Positions 1 to 6,765 of a stretch of DNA of 16,440 bases are shown here, in pieces. Source of the stretch: RGIG6375 sp964472725 (GTDB lineage Bacteria; Bacillota; Clostridia; Oscillospirales; Oscillospiraceae). The stretch is taken from NCBI GenBank assembly GCA_964472725.1, contig CAYYLZ010000043.1, forward strand, positions 1 to 16,440. Reading direction: 5' to 3'. The notes below the pieces were generated by a model. The model was not told the origin of the DNA. It saw nothing but the letters and a program-made list of their open reading frames with translations, and did no database searches. Numbering within the stretch: position 1 is the first letter of the stretch; each line of letters starts with the position of its first letter. The translations under genes and the position numbers were made by a program.

Positions 1-1317
1 GACCTTTCCCGCTTGGGGCGCAATTACAGCATGATAGGGTATTACGTGGAGTCGTATTTTCCCGAGAATCGGGTGCGGTATATCTCAGTGACAGACGGCA
101 CTGATACTGCGGTGGAGTCTTCGGCAAATGATATCATGCCATTTCGCGCAATAATGGACGACATGTATGCCAAGGACATCTCCAAGAAGATAAAATCCGT
201 CAAGCACAATAAGCAACGCAAGGGGGAATTTATCGGAGGAAAGCCGGTATACGGCTATAAGATGCATCCCACGGAGAAGAACAAGATCGTTGTGGACGAA
301 GAGGCGGCACCGATAGTCCGCCGCATCTTCGCCATGGCGCTCGATGGAGAAAGCTGTCGCAAAATCGCATCTATTCTGAACGAAGAAAAGGTGCCCACTC
401 CGGCAACTTACGCCAATCTCACCTTGGGGCGTACCGGACCCTACACCGGACTGTGGTCCAGTGAACGCATCTCAGACATGCTTCAGAACGAAACCTACAT
501 TGGCAATATGGTGCAGGGAAGGAGTAAAAAGGTCAGCTATAAGTCCAAGAAGAGCGTCCGACAGGCTCGGGAAAACTGGATCGTCGTAGAAGGTACTCAC
601 GAGCCCTTGGTGGACAAAGAGACCTTTCAAAAAGTGTGTATGCTGGTGGATAGCCGTAAGCGCACACGAAGCCGTACATACGATTTCCTGCTGAAAGGTC
701 TTATCTTCTGCCATGAATGTGGCTATCCAATGGCTGTACTCAATCGCAAAAATGCGGCGGGGGAGGATGTACTGTACTTCGTCTGCCGCACCTACCAGCG
801 ATTTACCAAGGCGGGAGTTTGTTCCAGTCATACCATTAAGGAGACGACCGTTACTGAGGCGGTGCTGGATAAAGTGCGCGAGGTCCGCGAGGCATATTTA
901 AGGCCGGAGCAGCTTCGGCCGATGGCGCAGGACGCCATTGAAAAGCAGCAGCGCGAAAGCCGAATAGCGGCAGAGATTAAAGCATTGAAAGTGAAAGTCG
1001 ATACCCTGACCAACAACTTGGATAAAGTGTATATGGATCGCTTGAATGAAATCATAGCGGAAGACGATTTCCAACGTATCTATCAGAAAATGAAGACGCA
1101 GCAGAAAGAACTGATTGCCAAGCATGATGCTTTGGCAAAGCAGGCAGCCGATCCAACCCGGGCTGAAGATGAGGCCCGGGAACTGGTTGCCGGGTTCGTG
1201 GAATCTGCCTGTACTAACCGTGAACTTCTTATCAGCCTTATCGAGCGTATCGAACTGACGGAAGACAAGCAAATAATCATAAAGTTCCGCTTTCGCGAAC
1301 TGGAAAAAATGGAGTAG
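1..1317 (+). CDS. Large serine recombinase, C-terminal 438 residues (5' end outside window)
   Basis: The reading frame is open from base 1 and starts in DLSRLGRNYSMIGYY, a stretch found about 90 residues into large serine recombinases. The catalytic serine and the first part of the resolvase domain therefore lie to the left of the window; the TTG at base 13 is not a real start. Next come the end of the catalytic domain, the Recombinase domain (about residues 75-215, with GYKMHP and LQNETYIGNMVQGR), a zinc ribbon with Cys at about 237, 240, 262 and 274, and a charged coiled coil (about 305-395). These enzymes integrate and excise mobile elements at att sites without homology. The gene runs toward sigK, which is broken 370 bp downstream, so it is probably the recombinase of the element splitting sigK. 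The family call is secure; the role in sigK rearrangement is inferred. Confidence 0.93.
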   Translation, partial: DLSRLGRNYSMIGYYVESYFPENRVRYISVTDGTDTAVESSANDIMPFRAIMDDMYAKDISKKIKSVKHNKQRKGEFIGGKPVYGYKMHPTEKNKIVVDEEAAPIVRRIFAMALDGESCRKIASILNEEKVPTPATYANLTLGRTGPYTGLWSSERISDMLQNETYIGNMVQGRSKKVSYKSKKSVRQARENWIVVEGTHEPLVDKETFQKVCMLVDSRKRTRSRTYDFLLKGLIFCHECGYPMAVLNRKNAAGEDVLYFVCRTYQRFTKAGVCSSHTIKETTVTEAVLDKVREVREAYLRPEQLRPMAQDAIEKQQRESRIAAEIKALKVKVDTLTNNLDKVYMDRLNEIIAEDDFQRIYQKMKTQQKELIAKHDALAKQAADPTRAEDEARELVAGFVESACTNRELLISLIERIELTEDKQIIIKFRFRELEKME

Positions 1318-1513
1318 ACCCTTGCCGCGTTGATTTGGCAGTTGGTCTACTCCATTTTTTGTTTGTGAAGAGGTTATCATCCTGCGAAAACATTTTCTTT
1401 CGTCCCGCATTACGTGGGTTCTTGGCGTTGATGTTCTTTGCCAGCTTTTTCAACTCATTCACATCGTCTGTGCCGAACAACTCCACACACAGCTTGCGAT
1501 AATCGGTATTCAC
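1277..1513 (-). pseudogene. Truncated small recombinase-associated protein
   Basis: Reading begins at GTG 1513 (NTDYRKLCVELFG...), with AAGGAGG eight bases upstream; an in-frame GTG at 1522 overlaps that Shine-Dalgarno site and is less likely. The first ~45 residues, ending around NAGRKKMFSQDD, resemble from memory a family of small Firmicutes proteins found beside serine recombinases. Those proteins normally continue into a helix-turn-helix after the NAGRKK segment. Here the helix-turn-helix is absent. The frame runs instead into the recombinase terminator and the antisense of the recombinase 3' end, ending in an unrelated low-complexity tail. I read it as a gene truncated at about 1375. Full-length relatives could be DNA-binding or directionality factors, but that is inference. 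Confidence 0.5.
1304..1360 (+). terminator. Hairpin terminator overlapping the recombinase stop codon
   Basis: Two perfect 17-bp arms (1304-1320 and 1344-1360) enclose a 23-nt loop. The 5' arm contains the last codons and the TAG stop of the recombinase, and the 3' arm ends in six T. The symmetry gives a U-rich tail in both directions, so it could also end transcripts of the minus-strand gene that overlaps it. Confidence 0.7.
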
Positions 1514-1566
1514 TTTGCGCACCTCCTTAACATATATATTATGTGCAATTATTTTAATTTAATTAC

Positions 1567-1594
1567 ATTATAACTGGGGATTTGAGGTTGTCAA
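1567..1594 (-). promoter_or_regulatory. Sigma-A promoter for the truncated small gene
   Basis: On the minus strand TTGACA (1594-1589) and TATAAT (1572-1567) are separated by 16 bp; both hexamers match consensus exactly. The start point would fall near 1560, about 47 nt before the GTG at 1513. It lies inside the presumed element, between the sigK junction and the recombinase. Confidence 0.7.
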
Positions 1595-1676
1595 TTGATA
1601 TTGTATTTGAGATGATATATGTTCTTGCTGCAATGGCAACACCGCTGATGCCCGTAGCGATAATTCGGCCATCCGG

Positions 1677-1706
1677 GTATCGCTTGCATTAAGCGCGGCG
1701 CGATAC
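1677..1706. other. Candidate recombinase attachment junction in sigK
   Basis: Perfect 7-bp inverted arms GTATCGC (1677-1683) and GCGATAC (1700-1706) sit around a 16-bp centre exactly where sigK stops resembling its family. The right arm lies in the sigK codons for Val-Ser-Arg, and the left arm is in non-sigK sequence past the premature TAA. Large serine recombinase att sites are imperfect palindromes of about this scale, so this is a candidate attL/attR. The exact crossover bases cannot be fixed without the other end. Confidence 0.45.
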
Positions 1707-2333
1707 ATAGCTGCGGCTTATGCCGAAAAGCTTAGCCACCTCCCGCTGGGGCTGGGGCGGCTTGCCGGAAAGTCCGTAGCGGAGGGTAATAATTTCCGCC
1801 TCACGGGGAGAGAGGGAGGTCTCAACGCAGCTGCGAAGCTGCGTATAGCTTTCTTTGGCGCTGATAGAGTCCAGCATATCGTCCTCGGTGGAGAGAATGT
1901 CCATGAGGGAAAGGCTGTTGCCGTCGCCGTCGGTCTCAATGGTGTCGGAAAGGGATACGTCCCCGGCTGATTTGCGGGAGGAGCGGAAAAACATAAGTAT
2001 CTCGTTTTCTATACACCTACTTGCGTAGGTTGCCAAGCGCACTCCCTTGTCAGGGCGGTATGTGGAAACACCCTTTATCAGCCCGATAGTGCCGATGGAT
2101 ATAAGGTCGTCCTGATCGGCGCTTTGGGTGTAGTACTTCTTCATAATGTGCGCCACAAGGCGGAGGTTGTGCTCGATGAGCTTGTTGCGGGCCTCGATGT
2201 CGCCTTCATTTATCCAGCGCTCAAGATACTCCTGCTCCTCGGCGGCCTTCAACGGACGGGGAAACGACCCCGCGCTGCCAAGGCGCAGCATCCACAGCAC
2301 GCTGTTTATCAGTACGAGAAAGGCGGAAAGCAT
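1689..2333 (-). pseudogene. sigK: RNA polymerase sporulation sigma factor sigma-K, 5' part, interrupted
   Basis: Sigma-K directs late mother-cell transcription (coat and spore maturation). The start ATG has AAGGAG eight bases upstream. Residues 1-20 form the hydrophobic pro-peptide typical of pro-sigma-K, followed by FPRPL and region 2 (EARNKLIEHNLRLVAHI, DLISIGTIGLIKG, ATYASRCIENEILM, about 48-114). Region 4 (SLSPREAEIITLRYGL, about 174-188) leads into REVAKLFGISRSYVSR. The family continues with IEKRA and about 25 more residues, but here the frame reads Arg-Ala-stop straight after SYVSR. So about 213 of roughly 240 residues are present and the second half of the region 4.2 recognition helix is missing. 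The facing recombinase suggests insertion of a mobile or skin-type element rather than point mutation. Unrearranged, the product should bind promoter -35 boxes poorly. Confidence 0.9.
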
Positions 2334-2453
2334 AATAACAACTCCTTATTCCAGATTGTTATATCATATTGATAAACGGCAAGTCCCCATTCCCGGAAAG
2401 TTGCGGGACAAGGTGTTGTGGTATAACAATCCATAAAAGCGCAAAGCTTCTTC

Positions 2454-2482
2454 TTGACACCACATAATTTAAATGATAAAAT
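2454..2482 (+). promoter_or_regulatory. Sigma-A promoter of the riboswitch leader
   Basis: TTGACA (2454-2459) and TAAAAT (2477-2482) are 17 bp apart. The predicted start near 2489 is just upstream of the riboswitch P1 helix, which fits a promoter for the riboswitch RNA. It is divergent from sigK. Confidence 0.75.
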
Positions 2483-2497
2483 CATAGCAACAAAATA

Positions 2498-2681
2498 CGA
2501 CTCATGTATCCGCCTTGCGTATGGCCGGCGGATAGAAGGAAGCAGGTGCAAAACCTGCGCGGTACCGCCGCCGTAAGCGTTCTGACGCAGCTCGTCGATG
2601 AAAGTCGGTCACTGGGTAACACCGGGAAGGCAGAGCTGGGTCGCGTACATGGAACGTGAGCCGGAATACTTGCATGAGTTT
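2498..2681 (+). promoter_or_regulatory. Cobalamin (B12) riboswitch
   Basis: The core GCAGGTGCAAAACCTGCGCG, followed by GTACCGCCGCCGTAAGC, matches the conserved heart of cobalamin riboswitches. The downstream elements GTCGGTCACTGG and CCGGGAAGGC match the J and P regions. Helix P1 closes with ACTCATG (2500-2506) against CATGAGT (2673-2679), and a second helix is CCGCC with GGCGG around 2510-2533. Such aptamers bind adenosyl- or methylcobalamin and repress downstream expression. A terminator follows 100 nt later, so control is probably transcriptional. The first gene downstream is a flavodoxin-like reductase in front of proBAC, an unusual target. Confidence 0.92.
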
Positions 2682-2783
2682 GAATACGTTTGGGATAGGC
2701 GGCGGAGTTCTGTTTTATCCTCAGGCAAGCGCATTTGTATGTGCTTGTCGGTTTGGGCGTATACGGCTATGCGTAAATACGGA

Positions 2784-2810
2784 CGCGGCGGAGTTTTCCG
2801 CCGCGTTTTT
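2784..2810 (+). terminator. Intrinsic terminator of the riboswitch leader
   Basis: A 9-bp GC-rich stem, CGCGGCGGA (2784-2792) with TCCGCCGCG (2797-2805), has a 4-nt loop and is followed by TTTTT. An upstream copy of the 5' arm, GCGGCGGA at 2699-2706, could pair with 2797-2804 and form an antiterminator. A separate 9-bp hairpin (2726-2734 with 2739-2747) lies between them. This is the expected expression platform of a transcriptional riboswitch. Confidence 0.85.
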
Positions 2811-2823
2811 GCGTTCTTCAGGC

Positions 2824-2852
2824 TTGTAAAGCATAGCGCTATAGTATAGAAT
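2824..2852 (+). promoter_or_regulatory. Possible second promoter downstream of the riboswitch terminator
   Basis: TTGTAA (2824-2829) and TAGAAT (2847-2852) are 17 bp apart, with a predicted start near 2859, about 32 nt before the flavodoxin ATG. If active, it would give riboswitch-independent expression of the operon. Confidence 0.4.
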
Positions 2853-2890
2853 AGCCGTATAAAACCTATTACCATAAGGAGGATAAAATA

Positions 2891-3526
2891 ATGAAAGTTC
2901 TGGCTCTTAACGGAAGTGCCCGCAAGGATTGGAACACCGCAAAAATGCTGGAGGCCGCGCTGGACGGCGCAAAGGCTGCCGGTGCGGAAGTGAAGATGGT
3001 CAACCTCTTTGACCTTAACTACAAGGGCTGCCACGGCTGCTCCGCATGTAAGCTGCTTGGCGGCAAGTTCTACGGCGCCTGCGCTCAGCAGGACGACCTG
3101 ACCGAGATCCTTGAGGAGGCAAAGAACGCAGATGTTCTGCTCCTTGGCTCTCCCATGTACTTTGGTGACGTTACCGGCATGATGAGAAACTTCATCGAGC
3201 GTTTCCTGTTCCCCACCCTTACATACAGCAAGGATATGCACCGCCTGTATACCAAGAAGGTAAAGGTAGGACTGGTTTATACCTATAACGCTCCCGCCGA
3301 GACCTATACCCAGTATATGCAGGGCCAGTGCGCCATGTTTGGCGGAATGATTGGCCCCAGCGAATACGTATTCGCCAGCGAGACCCTGCAGTTTACCGAT
3401 TATTCCAAGTATGACGCTGATATGTTTGATCCTCAGCAGCGCTGGGATCGCCACGAGAACGTTTTCCCCGAGGATTGCAAAAAAGCCTACGAGATGGGCA
3501 AGCGCCTCGCCGAAATGGAAGTTTAA
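2891..3526 (+). CDS. Flavodoxin-like NAD(P)H-dependent FMN reductase, possible iron-sulfur flavoprotein
   Basis: This 211-residue protein has the flavodoxin-like fold of the NADPH-dependent FMN reductase family. The FMN phosphate loop NGSARKDWNTAKML is at 7-20 and SPMYFGDVTGMMRNFIER at about 106-123. Cys 47, 50, 53 and 64 form CX2CX2CX10C, close to the compact cluster motif of iron-sulfur flavoproteins (usually a shorter last spacing), so a [4Fe-4S] cluster is possible but not certain. The ATG is preceded by AAGGAGG at eight bases. It is the first gene after a B12 riboswitch and ends six bases before proB. A role in reducing cob(II)alamin or another flavin or iron-sulfur partner is conceivable, but only context supports it. 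The substrate is unknown. Confidence 0.85.
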   Translation: MKVLALNGSARKDWNTAKMLEAALDGAKAAGAEVKMVNLFDLNYKGCHGCSACKLLGGKFYGACAQQDDLTEILEEAKNADVLLLGSPMYFGDVTGMMRNFIERFLFPTLTYSKDMHRLYTKKVKVGLVYTYNAPAETYTQYMQGQCAMFGGMIGPSEYVFASETLQFTDYSKYDADMFDPQQRWDRHENVFPEDCKKAYEMGKRLAEMEV

Positions 3527-3532
3527 ATTGCC

Positions 3533-4660
3533 ATGTCAGCGGAGAACAGAACTCTTGTTATAAAGATAGGCACCAGCTCCCTTACGGAGCATGACGGCTC
3601 CCTGTCCCACACCAAGGTAGGGGAGATAGTGCGGCAGGTTTGCAGGCTCAAGGACAGAGGCGACAGCGTAGTCATCGTCACCTCCGGTTCCATCGCCGCA
3701 GGCTTCCGCCGTTTGGGTCACACCCAGCGCCCAAAGGCCATCGCCGCCAAGCAGGCGGCTGCCGCGGTAGGTCAGGGACTCCTTATGGAGGAGTACACCC
3801 GCGGTCTCCTTGAGGGCGGCTACGTGGGCGCGCAGATATTGCTCACCCGGGGCGACTTCACCGATAAGCGACGCTACGACAATGTGTTCAACGCTCTTAT
3901 GGAGCTGCTGAAATGCGGCGCGGTGCCTATAATCAACGAAAACGATACCACCTCCATCGAGGAGCTGCGCTTCGGCGATAACGATACCCTTTCCGCTCAG
4001 GTGGCAGCAATGATCCATGCGGATATGCTGCTGCTCCTTACGGATATCGAGGGACTTTATACCGCCGACCCGCGAAAGGATCCCACGGCGGAGCATATAC
4101 CCTACGTGGAGGCCGTAACGCCCCGCATAGAAGCTCTGGGCGGCGACGCTGCCTCGGCTCTTTCCAGCGGTGGTATGCGCTCAAAGATAACCGCCGCTGC
4201 CCTTGCAACCGCGTCGGGCGTGCCGGTGTTCATCTGCTCCAGCGGCGGCAAGAACGCCGTCATAAAAGGTGTTGACCGTGTTTCCAAAGGCACGTATTTC
4301 GCCGCGGGCAAGAACCATCTTAAAACCCGCCAGCAGTGGATGGCCTTCTACACTCAGGGCAAAGGTCGGCTTTACATTGACTCCGGCGCGGCGCGAGCGC
4401 TCACCGAGGGCGGAAAGAGCCTGCTGCCCTCGGGCATAGTAGCCATTGAGGGTGAGTTTGCCAAGGGCGAGGTAGTGGACGTATATTCCTCGGAAAACGT
4501 GTTCCTTGGCAGAGGTATCTCCGGCTACGATAAAACCGCTCTTGCTGCCGTAAAGGGCAGACATACCGGCACCCGTCAGACCGTTGCCGTTCACCGCAAC
4601 GACTGGGTGAGCGCGGAGAAAATACGCCTTATCAAGGACGATGAGGAGGTTGGCGAATGA
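3533..4660 (+). CDS. proB: Glutamate 5-kinase with C-terminal PUA domain
   Basis: ProB phosphorylates L-glutamate with ATP to gamma-glutamyl phosphate, the first committed and usually proline-inhibited step of proline synthesis in the cytosol. The amino-acid kinase domain (about 7-255) shows VIKIGTSSL with Lys11, TSGS (50-53), INENDT (134-139), FGDND (148-152), TDIEGLYTADP (170-180) and SSGGMRSK (211-218). A PUA domain spans about 278-355. At 375 residues it is the size of the PUA-containing form. The start has only a weak ribosome site and lies six bases after the previous stop, so translation is probably coupled. Its TGA overlaps the proA start as ATGA. Confidence 0.97.
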   Translation: MSAENRTLVIKIGTSSLTEHDGSLSHTKVGEIVRQVCRLKDRGDSVVIVTSGSIAAGFRRLGHTQRPKAIAAKQAAAAVGQGLLMEEYTRGLLEGGYVGAQILLTRGDFTDKRRYDNVFNALMELLKCGAVPIINENDTTSIEELRFGDNDTLSAQVAAMIHADMLLLLTDIEGLYTADPRKDPTAEHIPYVEAVTPRIEALGGDAASALSSGGMRSKITAAALATASGVPVFICSSGGKNAVIKGVDRVSKGTYFAAGKNHLKTRQQWMAFYTQGKGRLYIDSGAARALTEGGKSLLPSGIVAIEGEFAKGEVVDVYSSENVFLGRGISGYDKTALAAVKGRHTGTRQTVAVHRNDWVSAEKIRLIKDDEEVGE

Positions 4661-5904
4661 GTGAAGTTAGAGAAAAAGGCGCGATACTGAAAAAGGCCGC
4701 CCGTCTTACCGCCTTGGCAAGCACGGAAGAGAAAAACGAGGCGCTGGCGAAAATCGCCGACGCTCTTGAAGCGAGCTGCGAGGAAATAATCGCGGCTAAC
4801 GCTCTTGATATGGAAAACGGCAGAAAGAATGGCATTTCCCAGTCCATCGCCGACCGCCTGCTGCTCACCGAGGTTCGTATAAAGGATATCGCAGCCGCCG
4901 TGCGGGAGCTTATCGACCTGCCCGACCCCATCGGGGAGGTAATGGAAGAATGGACACGACCCAACGGCATGAAGATAAGCAAGGTTCGCGTACCCATGGG
5001 CGTAATCGGCATGATATACGAAGCGCGCCCCAACGTCACCGTGGACGCGGCTACCATAGCGCTCAAAACCGGCAGCGCCATAATGCTGCGAGGCAGCTCC
5101 AGCGCCCTCAATTCCAACAAGGCGCTGACGACTGTAATGCAGAGGGCCTTGAAGAACACCGCCCTGCCGCCCACTGCGATACAGCTTATAGAGGACGGCT
5201 CCCACGACTGCGTAAAGGAAATGCAGCGGCTCAATGAGTATCTCGACCTGCTCATTCCCCGCGGCGGAGCGGGACTTATCCGCGAGATAGTCGATAATTC
5301 TAGCGTGCCCGTAATTGAAACCGGCACCGGCAACTGCCATATCTACATCGACGAAAGTGCCGATGTGCAGATGGCGATAGATATAGCCCTAAACGCAAAA
5401 ACTCAGCGCCCCTCCGTCTGCAACGCTGCGGAAACGGTGCTGATAAACGAAAACTGGGCAAAGAACAATCTCGCTACCCTTGTGACAGCGATGGAGGGAG
5501 CGGGAGTTCGATTCCACGGCTGCGAGAAAATGCGTGCCATCTATCCCGAGATGGCGGCAGCAGGGGAGAAGGATTGGGCGGAGGAGTATCTCGACCTTGA
5601 GATAGCCGCCAAAATCGTTTCCGGCCTTGACGAGGCGGTGGAGCACATCGACCGCTACGGCACCAAGCACACCGAAACCATAATCACCGAGAACGGGGAA
5701 AACGCGGCGCGGTTCCAGCGCGCCGTGGACGCTGCGGTGGTCAATCATAACGTAACCGGCAGAATGACCGACGGCGGTATGTTCGGCTTCGGTGCGGAGA
5801 TAGGCATCAGCACCCAAAAGCTCCACGCAAGAGGCCCCATGGGGCTGCGTGAGATATGTTCCTATAAATACCTTGTTTCCGGAAACGGACAGATACGGAG
5901 GTAA
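4657..5904 (+). CDS. proA: Gamma-glutamyl phosphate reductase
   Basis: ProA reduces gamma-glutamyl phosphate with NADPH to glutamate-5-semialdehyde, the second step of proline synthesis. The 415-residue length is normal. Family signatures include VPMGVIGMIYEARPNVTVDA (about 112-131), GSAIMLRGSSSALNSN (139-154), ETGTGNCHIYID (221-232), and RPSVCNAAE with the catalytic Cys255. The end HARGPMGLREICSYKYLVSG is diagnostic. The start is fixed by the four-base ATGA overlap with proB, which implies coupled translation of partners that pass on a labile intermediate. proC follows after only two bases. Confidence 0.98.
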   Translation: MSEVREKGAILKKAARLTALASTEEKNEALAKIADALEASCEEIIAANALDMENGRKNGISQSIADRLLLTEVRIKDIAAAVRELIDLPDPIGEVMEEWTRPNGMKISKVRVPMGVIGMIYEARPNVTVDAATIALKTGSAIMLRGSSSALNSNKALTTVMQRALKNTALPPTAIQLIEDGSHDCVKEMQRLNEYLDLLIPRGGAGLIREIVDNSSVPVIETGTGNCHIYIDESADVQMAIDIALNAKTQRPSVCNAAETVLINENWAKNNLATLVTAMEGAGVRFHGCEKMRAIYPEMAAAGEKDWAEEYLDLEIAAKIVSGLDEAVEHIDRYGTKHTETIITENGENAARFQRAVDAAVVNHNVTGRMTDGGMFGFGAEIGISTQKLHARGPMGLREICSYKYLVSGNGQIRR

Positions 5905-5906
5905 CT

Positions 5907-6719
5907 ATGGCAGAGAAGATCGCCCTGCTGGGCTGCGGCTTCATGGCCGGAGCCATAGCCAAAGGGCTTATTGAAAACAGCGTTATCCCGGCGGAGAATA
6001 TCATCGCCATCAACGCTCATAATCCCTCGTCGGCTGAGAATTTCGCCGCTAAATACGGCACTTCTTTCGGCTTGGCGGAGGCTGTGGCGGAGGCAGACGC
6101 GGTCATTACCTGCTTCAAACCTCAGAACTACAAAACCGCAATGCCCGAGTACGCTCGGCATATGCACCCCGGCCAGCTTCTTATCTCCATTATGGCCGGA
6201 CTTACCACCCGGGATATAAAAAGTCTGCTCCCCGAGGGAGTGGACGTTATCCGCACCATGCCGAATATGGCGCTGGCAGTCGGCCTTAGCGCTACAGGCT
6301 ATTCGCCCCAGGGAGCAACGCCCGAGCATAAGGCTCTCTGCGAGAAGATATTCGGTTCGCTGGGCATTATCAGCGAGGTGCCGGAGGAGGATCTCACCGG
6401 CGTTACCGCCATCGCAGGCAGCAGCCCCGCCTATTTCTATTATCTTGCCGAGTGCATGATAAAGGCGGCGGTTGAGGCAGGCATGGACGAGAATGCCGCT
6501 AAAATGCTCTGCAAGCAGGCCTTTATCGGCACTGCCGAGCTTTGGAAGAATGACGATGCGCCGCCGGACGAAATGCGCCGCCGCATCACGTCTGCCAAGG
6601 GAACCACGGACGCCGCCATACGCACAATGGAAGCGGGCAGCATGGCGAATATTGTAGCAGAGGGCATGAAGGCCTGCCGCGAGCGCTTCGTGGAAATGGG
6701 CATAGAGATGATGAAGTAA
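5907..6719 (+). CDS. proC: Pyrroline-5-carboxylate reductase
   Basis: ProC reduces 1-pyrroline-5-carboxylate, formed spontaneously from ProA's semialdehyde, to proline with NAD(P)H. The Rossmann motif LLGCGFMAGAIAKG is at 7-20, MPNMALAVG at 118-126, AGSSPAYFYY at 170-179 and TSAKGTTDAAIRTME at 228-242. Length 270 is typical. It begins two bases after proA, with GGAGG just ahead inside the proA end, so proB, proA and proC form one unit carrying the whole glutamate-to-proline pathway. Clustering of all three genes is not universal; many genomes keep proC apart. Confidence 0.97.
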   Translation: MAEKIALLGCGFMAGAIAKGLIENSVIPAENIIAINAHNPSSAENFAAKYGTSFGLAEAVAEADAVITCFKPQNYKTAMPEYARHMHPGQLLISIMAGLTTRDIKSLLPEGVDVIRTMPNMALAVGLSATGYSPQGATPEHKALCEKIFGSLGIISEVPEEDLTGVTAIAGSSPAYFYYLAECMIKAAVEAGMDENAAKMLCKQAFIGTAELWKNDDAPPDEMRRRITSAKGTTDAAIRTMEAGSMANIVAEGMKACRERFVEMGIEMMK

Positions 6720-6765
6720 TACCTCCGCGCAGCGGTGGAAATATAGTAAAAATGGAGGAACAAAC

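Noticed and set aside
2334..2453. Sigma-E type promoter upstream of sigK
   Set aside because: Only a partial -10 (ACAAT-like) could be found on the minus strand, without a fitting -35; not strong enough to list.
2609..3454. 281-codon minus-strand frame across riboswitch and reductase
   Set aside because: It would cross the riboswitch and terminator and is antisense to a clear flavodoxin-like gene.
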